64,000 nt of DNA, from the NCBI GenBank assembly GCA_963855995.1, contig OY979717.1, positions 36,599,497 to 36,663,496 of the forward strand. The letters run 5' to 3'. Source of the DNA: Muricea muricata (Eukaryota; Cnidaria; Anthozoa; Malacalcyonacea; Plexauridae). A model generated the notes under the pieces. The model was given only the letters and a program-made list of their open reading frames with translations. It had not been told where the DNA came from and made no database searches. Both the position numbers and the translations under genes were made by a program. The first letter of the stretch is position 1. Each line of letters begins with the position of its first letter. This document shows, one piece after another, positions 33,774 through 45,569 of this stretch.

Positions 33774-34851
33774 CGTGAAATTGATACACAGTCTGTGTTT
33801 CGGAACAGAATCCGTCAACTGGAAGGCGACGAAGCCCAATTCTTTTCCCTGTGTTGTTGTACTGATGTCGGATCTTTATCTGTTGTTGGTAGGCTTGCCA
33901 TTCCAACCACTCAATCGCCATTTTACCGCTCCATTGCTTCTTGAATCCGTCGCTTTCCAGTCGTCTTGTATACTGCTCCGTCGGCATATCCTGCATGATT
34001 GCCCAAAGGTACAATGCATTCGAATCATACCCGACCACTTTCTTGCACGGTTTAGGTTTTAAGTTCTTTCTTGTCATTTCTGCCTTACGTATAAAAGTCT
34101 TGTCTTTTTCGTGGTATCTATTAAATATAATACTCGGACCGCCAACGTTATTGTCTTTCATGGTATAGTATCAGTCTTTGTCTTTTTCGTTAAACAGTGA
34201 AAAATACGTATCCGGAACGTTCGAAAATAAATATTTCATCGTTAAACCTGGCACACTGACACCATCCTTAAAGATATCGATATCTCGCTGTTTCCAAAAG
34301 TTACTCATCTTGTCAATGGCCTCGAGAAATGGCACCACATCGAGGTTGTTGTACCACACGAGAAAATCACGAAACGTGTCCATATTATTATCATTCCACA
34401 CGCGTTGGCAGAACTCGTACTGTTCCTTGGTAATGTCGGAACCAGACAGTGTAGAATGAAAAACTTCGGGAGGTGGTAAGCTAGAAAAGTCCAATTTCTC
34501 CAGGGAGTCGACCCATTCGTACGGAAAATAACCTTTGGTCTGTGTACACTCGTAAGCTTTGAGAAACTGGTCGTAGGAGAATCCAGGAGCCAAGTAGTTT
34601 GTGATATCGAGAAACTTCAAGTGCATTGTCTTAAGACACATATGATTGTTGTTTCTCTTTATCACAAACTTAACTTGCTCATGTTTCACGAGTTGGGCAA
34701 AGAAAGGGTTCTTGGCAGCGTTGATATCATACTTTCCGGAATTGAAGCCCAGAACAGGTAGTTCCATGAGGTAAAGCTCCAGGTTTTCTTGCAATTTTTC
34801 TAATGGGTGAACTTTTGTATTTTCTTCCCCACTTTCCTCATCCTCACTCGC
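33774..34851 (-). pseudogene. polymerase exon: exonuclease II/III and motif A
   Basis: Begins ASEDEESGEEN after acceptor CATTTTTTCAG. ELPVLGFNSGKYDIN is exonuclease motif II and LVWYNNLDVVPFLEA motif III (Y-x3-D). A TGA at 34171-34173 follows NEKDKD where family members continue. GYDSNALYLWAIMQDMP is motif A, with LYLW where canonical enzymes have LYP. It ends FCSETQTVYQFH at CACG|GTAAGC. Confidence 0.75.
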
Positions 34852-34960
34852 CTGAAAAAATGGAGAAAAAAAATAATAAGAATAAATACGACACATATAT
34901 CACAAGCCCGGAAAGATAAGTAAACCATGACTAGAATTTTAAACCTCTAAAATTATTTAC

Positions 34961-35148
34961 CTCATCCACTTCGTCCTCGCTTGCTTGACTAGCGTCCGCT
35001 TCATCTTGGGTCTCCTGCAAAAATAATAAAGAGTAATAAGAACAAGAACTACGCAGATCTAGATAACCAACAATATAGTCTATACCTCGTTCAATGTAAG
35101 AAGACATTGCGCCATCTCTTCAACGTCATCGCCACTTTCAGCACACAC
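34961..35148 (-). pseudogene. two short acidic exons
   Basis: Exon 35148-35086 (VCAESGDDVEEMAQCLL) and exon 35014-34961 (ETQDEADASQASEDEVDE) are in phase with their neighbours, with clean GT/AG sites. The second resembles the start of the next exon (ASEDEESGEE), so an acidic exon has probably been duplicated. Confidence 0.6.
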
Positions 35149-35215
35149 CTAAATAGTCATAATAGTAATTAGCACAAATTTCGACCATACCTAGGTGGTG
35201 AAACGCACAACATAC

Positions 35216-36593
35216 CTCACTGTTCACTATTCGTTCACTGATTTGGTCGAATACATCAGAGAAACGGTCCAACAATAGCGAATAGCTTTCCTGACTAATT
35301 TCCACCAAATAGTCGATAAATTGTTTGAGCATTTCTCTTGTGTTACCAGAGGACACAAAACACTTTGGTTGATCATAGCCGGGGACATTGGAACAAACAG
35401 AGACACTCAACGGGATATGTTCGGCTTCCCATGTCAGCTTTGCTGTGTTTCTCGGGTGTTGGTCTTCTTTCTTAAAATAGCACTCAAAGTCAAATGTTGC
35501 TCGATATGGAAAATATTTCAATTCTTCAGGGATCACGATTCCTTCATCTTCGAGTAAATTGAATATGGTTTGTGGTACTTTATAAACACCACCAGGGAAC
35601 ACGTGTCGTACAGTCGCTTCGCAAGTTTTCTCGTGCTGATTTAAGGCTTTCGCTGTTTTCCATAATTTGTCACATTTCGAGCAACAGTAAGACTTCGAGT
35701 ACATGTTTAGGTTTTTGATATAGCTGAAGTGACTTCCATAGAGACTGAGATACATGCTGTTAGCATAATCACGGTGAGATCGTTGAATAAGTAGAGCTAC
35801 AATGTCCGTCTTGTCGTTATCCTCATCCTCATATTCCACAAGTCGGTATACATAAATATTTAATTCAAATAATTTATCCAAGTCTGGAAGTTCCTCGAGT
35901 GTTACACCATCAAAATCCTCAACATCGTCAGCGTAGCGTTCAAAATAATGCTGCGTGTCGCGTTCTAAATTGTGTGCGTGACATCCACGATGCAAAGCCA
36001 AACAACGGAAAAAACACAATTTGTCCTCGTACGGTAAGCCAGTTTGTTCGTTACAGTCTAGTGAAACAACAGCGAGATTTTCCAACACGTATTTAGGTAG
36101 CCGAGAACTACGACCAATAGGGTGATCGCGAAGTTTCGTAACATAAAACGTAGCATTCGTAATATCCATAACAATCCATTTTAAGTTCGGACGTTGCTGG
36201 CGAGCCCATTCAAACACATCCAAGTTCTCCAACGCGGAGCGAACTTGCTGCAAACTTCACGACTGCGAATCAGAAAGGGTGCCTCGAACACCCAGTTGTT
36301 ATTAGCCGAGGAGTGGTGGTACTGCATCTCCTCCGTATCGTTGTTGAACAGTACGAACCCAAAGGAAAGGTTAAGTTTAAATACAGTTGTTTGGTCTTGA
36401 AATATATGCTCGACATCACTAACAAGCTCCCCCATATTCAACGAGTTCAGACGATAATTGTACCAATCCTGAACTCTGTTGCCACGACTTTGTCTGGTTC
36501 GGATGGTGCGCCAATGATCTCGATGTAGTGTAGAAGGAAGGTCAGCTGGTGGGTAGACGGGATCTTGAGGAAACTGATTGGAGGTCGAGGCCT
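35216..36593 (-). pseudogene. polymerase exon: N-terminal region and exonuclease I
   Basis: Opens EASTSNQFPQDPVYPP. RVQDWYNYRLNS, then APFLIRSRE and a one-base frameshift near 36257, then QQVRSALENLDVFEW, ARQQRPNLKWIVMDITNAT, LRDHPIGR. LCFFRCLALHRG and a finger CSKCDKLWKTAKALNQHEKTC come before ATFDFECYF (exonuclease motif I, D-x-E). It ends ISERIVNSE at GAG|GTATGT. Confidence 0.7.
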
Positions 36594-36718
36594 CTAGAAA
36601 AAAAGAACATTGTTTTTTTAAACATTTGAGATTCGCAAAATTGACATAAACTGCACCCGATGTTGAAGTTCCTAGGAAGAGAAATATTTGAATAATACGT
36701 ATCAATTTTTATGTTTAC

Positions 36719-37067
36719 CTTCGTTTACTCTCGCTCGTTTCGCTTGGGTCGATGTAGTTTCCGTTGCCTTGCGCTTACCACTGCTAACTTGATCGTTCGA
36801 TGTCTCTACAGGATAAAAGTCTCAAATTTCAAGTCCCGATAATTTGTTTAATTATAGCTGACACAACTTACCTTCGCTTACTCTTGCTCGTTTTGCTCGG
36901 GTTGTAGTGACTGCCCTCTTTCGTTTCCCACCACCGACTTGATGCACATTCCGCTGATGAGCCTGTAGCGGAAATATATTTCTAAACACTTCACCACAGA
37001 TGTTACATGAATATTCACGTTCGGCTCCTCGTCGCTCATGCATCTTTAGATGTTCGTTAAGCTGATC
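36719..37067 (-). pseudogene. C2H2 finger exon and duplicated basic (NLS-like) exons
   Basis: Exon 37067-36872: DQLNEHLKMHERRG completes a finger from the previous exon, YSCNICGEVFRNIFPLQAHQ is a C2H2 finger, then GGGKRKRAVTTTRAKRARVSE. Exon 36805-36719: SSGKRKATETTSTQAKRARV, clearly a duplicate of the preceding basic tail. Each basic block looks like a nuclear localisation signal. Confidence 0.7.
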
Positions 37068-37337
37068 CTTGAAAATAGAAAATAATCCACGTTAGCAAAC
37101 TCAAGTTCAAATAAATACCTTACGTCAGCTTTGACCCTAGAACAAAACTACAACTAGAGCATGCCTTTCGGCTAAGTTTCTTATGACATTTTTGGCCCTC
37201 GAAGGTTTTTTCTTGATGGATTTTTTCATGGCGTCTCAATATATTACTACACGCAAAATCTTTATCACACAAACCACACACACAAACCACGGGGCTATGG
37301 GGTAAACGACAAAGAACTTGATTGGTTTTCTGACTAT

Positions 37338-38264
37338 TTGCAAAATCGTGAGCAGGTTGTTCAGTTTGGGAGTGCTTTCTCAGATCCCGGCTCTGTATCA
37401 GTTGGAGCTCCTCAAGGCTCTATATTGGGTCCTTTATTATTTGTTCTGTTTATAAACGATCTTGCAGATATAACGGTACGTTGTAATATGCTAATGTATG
37501 CTGAAGACACAGTTCTATTTTTCTTGGCAAAAGAAGTGAGTGAAATTGAAAGGGTCTTAAATACGGAGTTGGAGTTAATTCATACATGGCTCCAGAAGAA
37601 TAAATTACTTCTTAACATTATCAAGACAGAAGTTGTTATTTTTGGAACTGGACCTAAGCTAGCGCGAGTTGCAAACTTCTATGTTAAAATCGGACAGCAC
37701 CAACTAAAACGAGTGACGTATTGTAAATATTTAGGCGTAGTCCTCGATGATGGCCTTACTTGGAAAACACATGTGGTCTATATCTCTGTCAAGGTCGGGA
37801 AGCGGTTAGGATTGCTTCGCAGGACCAGAGAAAACCTTACAGCAAATGCCGCCAATTTGATCTATAAATCATTTATACTGCCAATTTTGGATTATTGTGA
37901 TTCGGTTTGGGCTTGTTGCAATAGAGGTGACATTGATCGTTTAGAGCGCCTGCAGAATCAAGCTGCTCGCATTGTTATGAGAAGCACTCGTAGTGCTCCA
38001 GCTCTGGCCAACCTCAAATGGAACAGCCTAGAAGACAGGCGAAATAAACATATTTTTAAATTAGTCAATTTGTGCTTGGAGAAAAAGACTCCTCAGTTTC
38101 TACATAACTATTTTTCGTATAATAGAGACATAATAACAAGGTCAACCAGACAAAGCAACTTTTTATATCTACCGATGGTACGAACAGAAGCTGCTAAAAA
38201 ATCTTTTTACTACAATGGCGGCATTGTTTTTAATAATTTTAAGCGTAGTTGTGACGTTTTCTAA
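37338..38264 (+). pseudogene. LINE reverse transcriptase C-terminal half (YAED)
   Basis: VSVGAPQGSILGPLLFVLF, then MLMYAEDTVLFF, KYLGVVLDDGLTWKTHV, SFILPILDYCDSVW and the C-terminal RRNKHIFKLVNLCLEKK are all CR1/L2/Rex-like. The catalytic Y/F-A-D-D is YAED, which should abolish or strongly reduce polymerase activity. The 308-codon frame is otherwise open, so the copy is young. Confidence 0.8.
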
Positions 38265-38345
38265 TATATATGTTAATCAGTGCAATTTATCTTCACACTA
38301 TTGATATTTCCTGTTATTGTATAAAATAATTTTGTATTTGTATAT

Positions 38346-38453
<108 letters not shown>

Positions 38454-39027
38454 ATAGCTTTATCCAGGGCTTCCGTTGATAACGGTGCTTACTGTAGCGC
38501 TGATGAAACTTACCCTGATTAAATAAAGGTGTTTCATTCATTCATTCATTCACCTGAATGGACGGTCGCTCGAATGAACTCTTTGAATATGTCGTTTCAA
38601 ATCATGCGAGCGCGTGAACACTTTATTACATTGGTCGCACACATAACCGGACTTTTTTGGTTCATTTTGGCAGTCGTTCCATTCCGCTAGAACTTGTTCT
38701 TGAATCTCTGGCGACCATGACTCAAACATATCGTCCACCGCCAACGCACACAGTTCACTATTCAACTCCTCATTCTCCAGCTCTTCCATAAACTGATCTC
38801 TCCTAAAACGTAAAACCAAATTCATAAGACCACTTTAAATCCAAAATTTAATACAACATATCAACTTACCACATATTTAATTTTCTTGATGTTGCTGAGC
38901 CATATCTTCAAATTCCTCAAAAAGAACAGCTGTTGTAGCCTCTTCGACAAGAACAGATTCGCGAGTTAACCAAAGAGATCAAACCAAGTGTAGTCCTAAC
39001 ATTGATGTTATTGCGACTCGACAGTGA

Positions 39028-39230
39028 ACTTATATAGTTTTATGTGGCCAACCATTGACCAATCAGAGCGCGTCTATGGCGTACGTCACGGGGTGTACGT
39101 ACGCTGTTTTAACCAATCAGAGCATAGCTATAGCGTACGTCACGGTGTATACGTACGCTGTTTTAAACAATCAGAGCACGGCTATAGTGTACGTCACGGT
39201 GTATACGTACGCGGTTCAACCAATCATAAT
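39028..39230 (-). promoter_or_regulatory. putative promoter: 54-bp CCAAT/CRE tandem array plus TATA box
   Basis: Three and a quarter copies of a 54-bp unit (starts 39059, 39113, 39167, 39220) each hold CCAATCAGAG (one copy ACAATCAG), the CRE-like TACGTCAC and GTATACGTACGC. Reading leftwards, CTATATAAG follows at about 39036-39028, some 155 bases before the ATG at 38874. Orientation and spacing suit the leftward polymerase gene. Transcription is inferred. Confidence 0.65.
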
Positions 39231-39239
39231 CTCGCATAC

Positions 39240-39335
39240 TAATAAGTGCGGGACCCTGTGGAGGCTTGTGGCGCCCGGCGGTACCCTTGCGGCGCCCTAT
39301 GGACGCTTGCGGCGCCCTAAAAAAAAGGGTTGATC
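39240..39335. repeat. GC-rich short tandem block
   Basis: GCTTGCGGCGCCCTA-like words occur three times in a GC-rich patch that contrasts with its surroundings. Possibly the right edge of the polymerase element. Confidence 0.5.
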
Positions 39336-39466
39336 GGCCTTTATAATACTACTTTCGTCAAGCAAAATATCTACAAACTTTTAAACTCCTATTGAATTAT
39401 CTTGTTTATTTAATTTATGGTTTATTAATTAATAAATTACTCTTATAATCGTGGTCTATTAATTAA

Positions 39467-39858
39467 GGTGGCTCGATAGTCAGATTTTATTAGAAATCTT
39501 ATCTCTCCACCATAAAATTTTGTATAGTGAATGCTTGAGTTCATTTTAGGTCATTGCATAGCTCTATAGCACTGTTCTCTTTATTTCAAAAAGTGTTTCG
39601 TCAAAGTTTATCTGAACATAGAAATCATGTTTCCTGTTTGAACTCAATTCTAATTACAAGTCATTTGCATAAACTCTACACCTTATCCATGACAGCAATG
39701 TCCCTGGACATACGAACGGTAGGAGAATAAAACTTTTCCAATTATGAAGACAACCAGTAGAGCTATGCAATGACCTAAACTAAGCTTTACACGTGCACTA
39801 TGAAAGATTCTATGGCGAAAGAAGTACAATGTGACATGATTTAGACTATCGAGCGATC
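39467..39858. mobile_element. 392-bp TTAA-flanked MITE with foldback arms
   Basis: Ends GGTGGCTCGATAGTC and, inverted, GATCGCTCGATAGTC, with TTAA directly outside each (39463-39466, 39859-39862). Inner arms (AGGTCATTGCATAGCTCTA and inverse) make the whole element fold. Confidence 0.75.
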
Positions 39859-39929
39859 TTAATAAATTACTTATAAATCATTAATTCATAATTGTTAATT
39901 TATTTAATTCATTCTTGTAAGTTGCTTTT

Positions 39930-40013
39930 TTTGCAGCACCCTACTGAAAAACACATATTGTAACGTAGGCTTCATGAATAAAAATTGCTTGATTGATTGA
40001 TTGATTGATTGAT
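39930..40013 (+). mobile_element. LINE 3' tail with (TTGA)n
   Basis: CACATATTGTAACG...AATAAAAATTGCTTGATTGATTGATT resembles CR1/L2-like 3' ends that finish in a short tandem repeat. Only the tail is present. Confidence 0.5.
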
Positions 40014-41290
40014 AACAAAGAAAAGGTTGCTGTCACTACAACACGCTAAAGAGTCAGTAAGATTGCTGTAATTTTATCATGTAGATAATAAATTAGAATA
40101 ATAACATAATTCATGAATTTGTCAAATCATAAATACTCTAAAGTGTCGCAATTATCAGAATAAAAACAGGTAAACAGGTAACTCTGGTAATACAGGTAAA
40201 CTCCAGAGGTATTGGCTAGAGTTTCCGATTTTACAGAGTGTTTTGATGAGTGTCGAAATGCCAATGGCACCAGCCGTTGCAGATGGCTTGAGACTGGCTG
40301 TGGTGAGGGGGGGGGGGGTATAGGTTAGGACAGAGAACATTTAAAACTAGAATTTTTAATAGCATTTTCAGCATTCTGACAACATATTTTTGAGGAAAAT
40401 TTAAGTTGCATAAAGGGCGTTGATGAGTTGACAGTACGCTATTTTGAATTTTGGTAAATTGCAAGCTATGGTACATTAATATATCTAGTTGTGTACTTGT
40501 GCACAAGTAATAATAAACTAACACAGCTACATACTTACTCAGATTATATATTTTGCTGCATTTATATTCAGTGGCATAAACATGATACAATTTTGCTGCA
40601 AAAAGAAGTGACCAGCTTTACATTGAGCAATGATGCTCAACATAAGCCATAAAATGACAAGCGGTAAACAGAACTTTTCCAAGGAGAATTTCTTATTGGT
40701 TCGCAACTTTGTTTATACAATATATTAGAGGCTAGATCGTGTGACAAAACTAAATCGGCTATTTACACGTACACTACAACATGTTTAATTTTAAAATCTT
40801 ACCTTGATACCGACGAAGATATTCCCCAAAAGCGAGAACTATATCATTCAATAAGTAAATAGCGTTAAAGCGTTAAACCGCTAGCTATAGAAGAACAAAC
40901 GAATGGAAAGATGTGAAATTAGAGCATGCTTGCTTGGATGATGATTCCATATTTGGGCATTTTCGTACGAACGGCGAATTCGGAAATATCCGATGCGCTC
41001 CTGAGTTTGATGTTGAAGCCATTTATGGGCACATGCGTAAAAATGCGGAATACGGAAAATTCTGAAATTAGAATCCTCCTATACAAAGAACCCCCAAATT
41101 GTGCTCACACGATGACATATGTGTCTACTTATAGTAGACACAAAAAACGCAAGCTGTCCGTGATCTTGTTTCATAATTAGATCTAATTAGGTGACGTCAC
41201 ACACAGGGGTAAACATTGCAAAAAGCAATTGTATGCATTGTTAGATTTTCCATTTGCTATGTCTCAGATCACAATACTTAAGATTTTGCA
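40014..41290. other. no gene recognised
   Basis: AT-rich; G-run at about 40306-40318. A frame at 40926-41180 shows no domain. Confidence 0.4.
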
Positions 41291-41294
41291 ATAA

Positions 41295-43085
41295 AATACC
41301 CAGGAAAGTGATGGGCCAGATGGTATTCCTGGTCGAATCCTGAAAGAAACAGCTCAGCAAATAGCGCCATCTCTCGCCTTACTGTTCAACAAATCACTTC
41401 ATTCAGCGGTAGTACCTGACGAGTGGAAATTAGCAAACGTTGTTCCTGTCTCTAAAAGAGGTATCAAAGAACACCTTCAAAATTACAGACCCATTTCTCT
41501 ACTTTGTATTGTTTCAAAAGAACTAGAGAGATGCGTATTCAATCACGTCTGGGAACATCTACAAGAAATCATCAATGATCATCAGCACGGTTTCATGCCA
41601 GGCAGGTCTTGCACTTCACAACTAGTGGGTGTTTAATTTGGACAAGATTGGGAAAGTCCTTGACCGATGATGGCCATATACTTGGACATGACCAAAGCAT
41701 TTGACAAAGTCAATCACGAACTTCTGATCAACAAACGTCGTCGCTTCGGATTCAAAACAAACCTACTCAACTGGTTTCAATCTTACCTCTACCATCGCCG
41801 TCAGCAGGTTACAGTCTTTGGTTCAACATCCTCCTCTCTACCAGTAACTTCAGGTGTTCCTCAGGGATTTATCCGCGGACCAATTCTTTTCCTTTTATAC
41901 GTCAATGACCTACCAGATGCAGTATGTTCATCAACAATAGCCACCTTTGCCGATGACACGAAATTACTCAAACGTATTGCAAGTAATACCGATTCGAACA
42001 AGCTACAAGAGGACTTAAACACCCTGAAACAGTGGTCTACGTCCAGCAACCTTGCCTTTAACCCAACAAAATGCAAGTTCGAAACAATATCCTGCAAGCG
42101 CTCAATGTTAATCAAGACCTGCTACACGATGGGTGACTTACAATTAGAACATTGTAGTCACGAACGAGACCTTGGAGTTTGGATCACTACTGATCTGACC
42201 TGGAAGAAACAAGTTGAACCACAGAGCGGAAAAGCCAACAAGATCTTGGGCCATGTTAAAAGAACATCAAACAGCATCAAAAGTATAGACACGAAGAGAA
42301 CAATCTATCTTACTATCGTTCGTGCACGTCTCGCATATTCCTCGCCGGTATCGGCCCCCCAAACTGTAGACAACATCAAGAACATTGAACGAATTCAACG
42401 ACGCGCAACAAAAAAAATACTTGGTCTACCATATCGCTGCAGAGACATATATAAAGAGTGGCTTCTAGAAACAGACTTAATACCGCTAACGTATTGGCAC
42501 GAGCACTTGGACAGGGTACAATTGTTCAAAATAATAAACAACATCACCTATGTAGATAAAGACATTGTACCAAAAGTGAAGACAATAAGAAAATCTACAA
42601 GATCTGGAGACAAAATAGATGGAACACTGGTACTTGAGAAACAGCTATGCCGTACATGCACCTACGCTAGATCGTACATGGTCAGATCAGAACGAGTTTG
42701 GAATACACTACCAGCAGAAATGCGCAGGAACTTCACTTCTTTAGCTACGTTTAAGACCTTACTTAAACAATATTACAAAAATGATTTAAATTTGTGTTAC
42801 GATCCTGAGGATGCGAGGACATGGAAGTCGGTTTGTGTTAAGTGTAATTCTGTCCGGAACCTCTTAACCACTCCTTCTTGTTGTTTTTGGTGTTTTTGCT
42901 AAATATATTTATCCTTAATGTTCGTAGTATGTCTATGTCTATTGTTTGTTGAATGTATGTCTATGGCTATTATTTGTTGTACGTGTTAATTATTGTAATG
43001 GTGCCGCAGTAATTGGCTTAAGCTGTTGCGGTCTCCAACCGCCAATTTAAGGCAAAAGTGTAAATTAAATTATATTAAATTAAAC
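41295..43085 (+). mobile_element. 5'-truncated LINE, second family
   Basis: Starts within the RT (SDGPDGIPGRILKETAQQI at about 41310) and runs through the C-terminal domain to an AT-rich tail at about 43085. One stop near 41635 breaks the frame before the long open part. Confidence 0.8.
41310..42902 (+). pseudogene. LINE reverse transcriptase (FADDTK)
   Basis: NYRPISLLCIVSKELERCV, HQHGFMPGRSCTSQL, a stop and short slip at about 41636-41660, then YLDMTKAFDKVNHELL (D-x-x-K-A-F-D), SGVPQGFIRGPILFLLYVND, catalytic FADDTKLL, and the thumb LERDLGVWITTDLTWK-like block. The C-terminal RVWNTLPAEMRRNFTSL segment ends with a cysteine-rich tail. Two intact catalytic Asp remain. The clade is probably CR1/Jockey-like; endonuclease absent because of 5' truncation. 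Confidence 0.8.
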
Positions 43086-43096
43086 AAGTCCACATA

Positions 43097-45240
43097 TTGT
43101 ACAGGACTTACCATTTGGCCAGCGTCACTTATTCACTGGAAACACCCAACATAATCAGAATAATGATTTCCCAGCATATAGTAGACCATTGTATACAGTA
43201 CTGCAATGAAATTAATTTGAAGCCCTTCAGCAAATCGTCAATGCTTCGTATTCTGCCAGCATGCACGGCAAGGGTGCGCAAGTCGCTACATGGTTTAGAT
43301 TACATCGCCGCCGAAGGTGCGAAAGCCTTTGACGATCTGATTTCTATTCTTGAAAGGCTTGGTGAAAATGGGACTAGTAGAGAGATGATTTCTTCATGTG
43401 AAGAAGCATGTAAGACTGGGAAGCAATATATTAAAACAGATTGTAAGGTAAGCTATGGCAAGGCCTCCCGCATTTGATATTTTTCAATGCATAACAGTTG
43501 TGATTTATGTGATTGGTAATCAGTGCTGTTATTTGTGCTTGTACGTGCACGTCACGAAGGAATCAAATGTCCCTGATCACTGCATTCCTTCTGCATTAAG
43601 TGACCTAAAAGAACCTCTTCAAAAAGACAACCACCGTTGCCCAATGTGTGATAAACTTCAGGAAGTACAGTCATCGTTACCTTGTATTACAGATCCTGAG
43701 GAGTATGATAACTTACTCTTCCCGTACGATCCGTACAACCAAGCTTCTAAAGCAATTATGTCGTGGAAAGCCAACCAACTCAGATAAATTCAGCAAGACA
43801 ACGCTCGGTTAGAATTGTTGGAAAACCTCGATGAATCATGCATGTGTCCTTGTTACAGAGAACTGGGCAATGACGTTTTTGGCAAGAAGATACAGAGAGT
43901 TTCAAATCGACCGGTTTGCAAAGAGAGGACTGTCATGGCATATTAGCGACGTAATGAGAAAGGCAGTAGGAGTATAACAACAACAAGCGTTTGTGCACAT
44001 TATACAGAACTGCAACCATGATAGCAACGCTGTTGTAGATGTTCTTAACCACACACTGCGTTCACTAAAAAAGAACACAAAGAAATCACCAAAGCTTTTT
44101 TGCGCCAAGACAACGTTGGCTGTTACCACAGAGTAGAAATGCTGACATCATGTCGTCTAATGAAAGAATCAACAGGGACCAAAGTGTGCAGAGTTGATTT
44201 CAGCGACCCACAAGGTGGGAAAGGGCCATGTGATAGAAAAGCCGCTACTGTGAAGGCCAATGTTTTGCGCTACGTCAAAGAAGGAAATAACGTCATCACC
44301 GCTACAGTTTTAGAGGAAGCTATAATGTCTCATGGTGGCGTAAGACGTGTGAGAGTTGCTGCACTTTCCAATATCCAACAGCAAGTGACCAAGACTAAAC
44401 AAGGAAAACTGGATAGTACTAGTACCCACAATAACTTCCCATGCAGTGACGAAACATTGACAATTTGGAAAGCATGTGACATGGATAGTGGAAGGAAACT
44501 TTCTTGGACCACAATGCAAGGTACTTAAAATCTTGGGTTGAATTGCCTTTCTATCAAAGTATAACTTTATACTTATTCACTTTCCTCTTTCAGTTGACAG
44601 CAGCCTGGTACCAATTTCGTCTTTCCAAAACTACTCGTTTTCTTCTGGACATTTCACAGACGTCCACTCTTCGATAAAGAAATGCACCCAACAAACCAAA
44701 GAGCAGCAAAGGGCACCAGCTATGGAGACACTGCCTGTAGAAGATCCAACTGAAGTCCAGTTGTATTTATGTCCATGGGAACGATGTGAGAAAACATTCC
44801 AGCGGCATTGCAACCTAGAGCAACACTTGCTATATGGTAAATGTGAAATGGAAGTAGAACGTTATTCTCTCTTAGATATGGCTAAACTGATGTATAAGGA
44901 ACAATTAGTTCTGGGCTCAAGTGAACATCCCCACATATCCGGTCTGCTGTGTCTTTATCAACACCGCTGAAAAACCTCAAAGAGGGATGGGCACTGAAAT
45001 CAACAAAGTTCATAGTACACTTTAATGTCAACCAGAAGACTTACCTTGATGACAAGTTTGGGATAAGGCAGCAGATAGGGAAGAAGGCGGATCCAACTCA
45101 AGTATCTCAAGATATGCGCCACACAAAGAATGTGAAAGGCACAAGAAGATTCAGTGTGGAAAAATTTTTAACCCCACAACAGATTCAGTCCTACTTTTCA
45201 CGGACGGCGAAAAAATAAAGAACGGCAGCACACAACCGAA
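43097..45240 (+). pseudogene. transposase-like multicopy family, four-exon remnant
   Basis: Order: HCIQYCNEINLKPFSKSSML, LHGLDYIAAEGAKAFDDL (ends at donor TGTAAG|GTAAGC), VPDHCIPSALSDLKEP, ENWAMTFLARRYRE then RFAKRGLSWHIS, LRQDNVGCYHRVEML, DFSDPQGGKGPCDRKAA, a splice (TGCAAG|GTACTT ... CTCTTTCAG) to a C2H2 finger LYLCPWERCEKTFQRHCNLE-QH, and GWALKSTKFIVHFN to QIQSYFSRTAKK. I know this set from many anthozoan genes of unnamed function; a DDE-like nuclease role is inferred. Damage: TAA after NQLR, lost acceptor (TTGTAC for TTGTAG before VHV), frameshifts, and Asn where relatives have Asp-Trp-Ala. Confidence 0.65.
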
Positions 45241-45569
45241 TCTCGACCAATATGACCTCATGGTAACAGAGGAAGAGACAGCATGTGAATGTCAGCTAGC
45301 TTGCCCATCCCATCATATGATTACCGTAGATTACCGTATATAACTTGCCTGTGCGACTTAGTTAATTCGTGTTCTTGTTCTGAAAGCAATGAGTAGGGCG
45401 TTTAGGTGTTAGAGAAACTCTCAGTAAATATATGAGGAACGCCAGTAGCATCTAAGATGGGTAAAAAGTAATTTTTACTAAAGTTTGGCTCGTGCGCGAC
45501 TGTGCGTTGCTTTTTATTATGACTGGTGAGTTAAGTCAGTCGTCCCGTTTTAATGTTGTATCAAGTTAC

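Noticed and set aside
32742-34459. Plus-strand frames across the polymerase exons
   Set aside because: Shadows; polymerase and exonuclease motifs and introns are on the minus strand.
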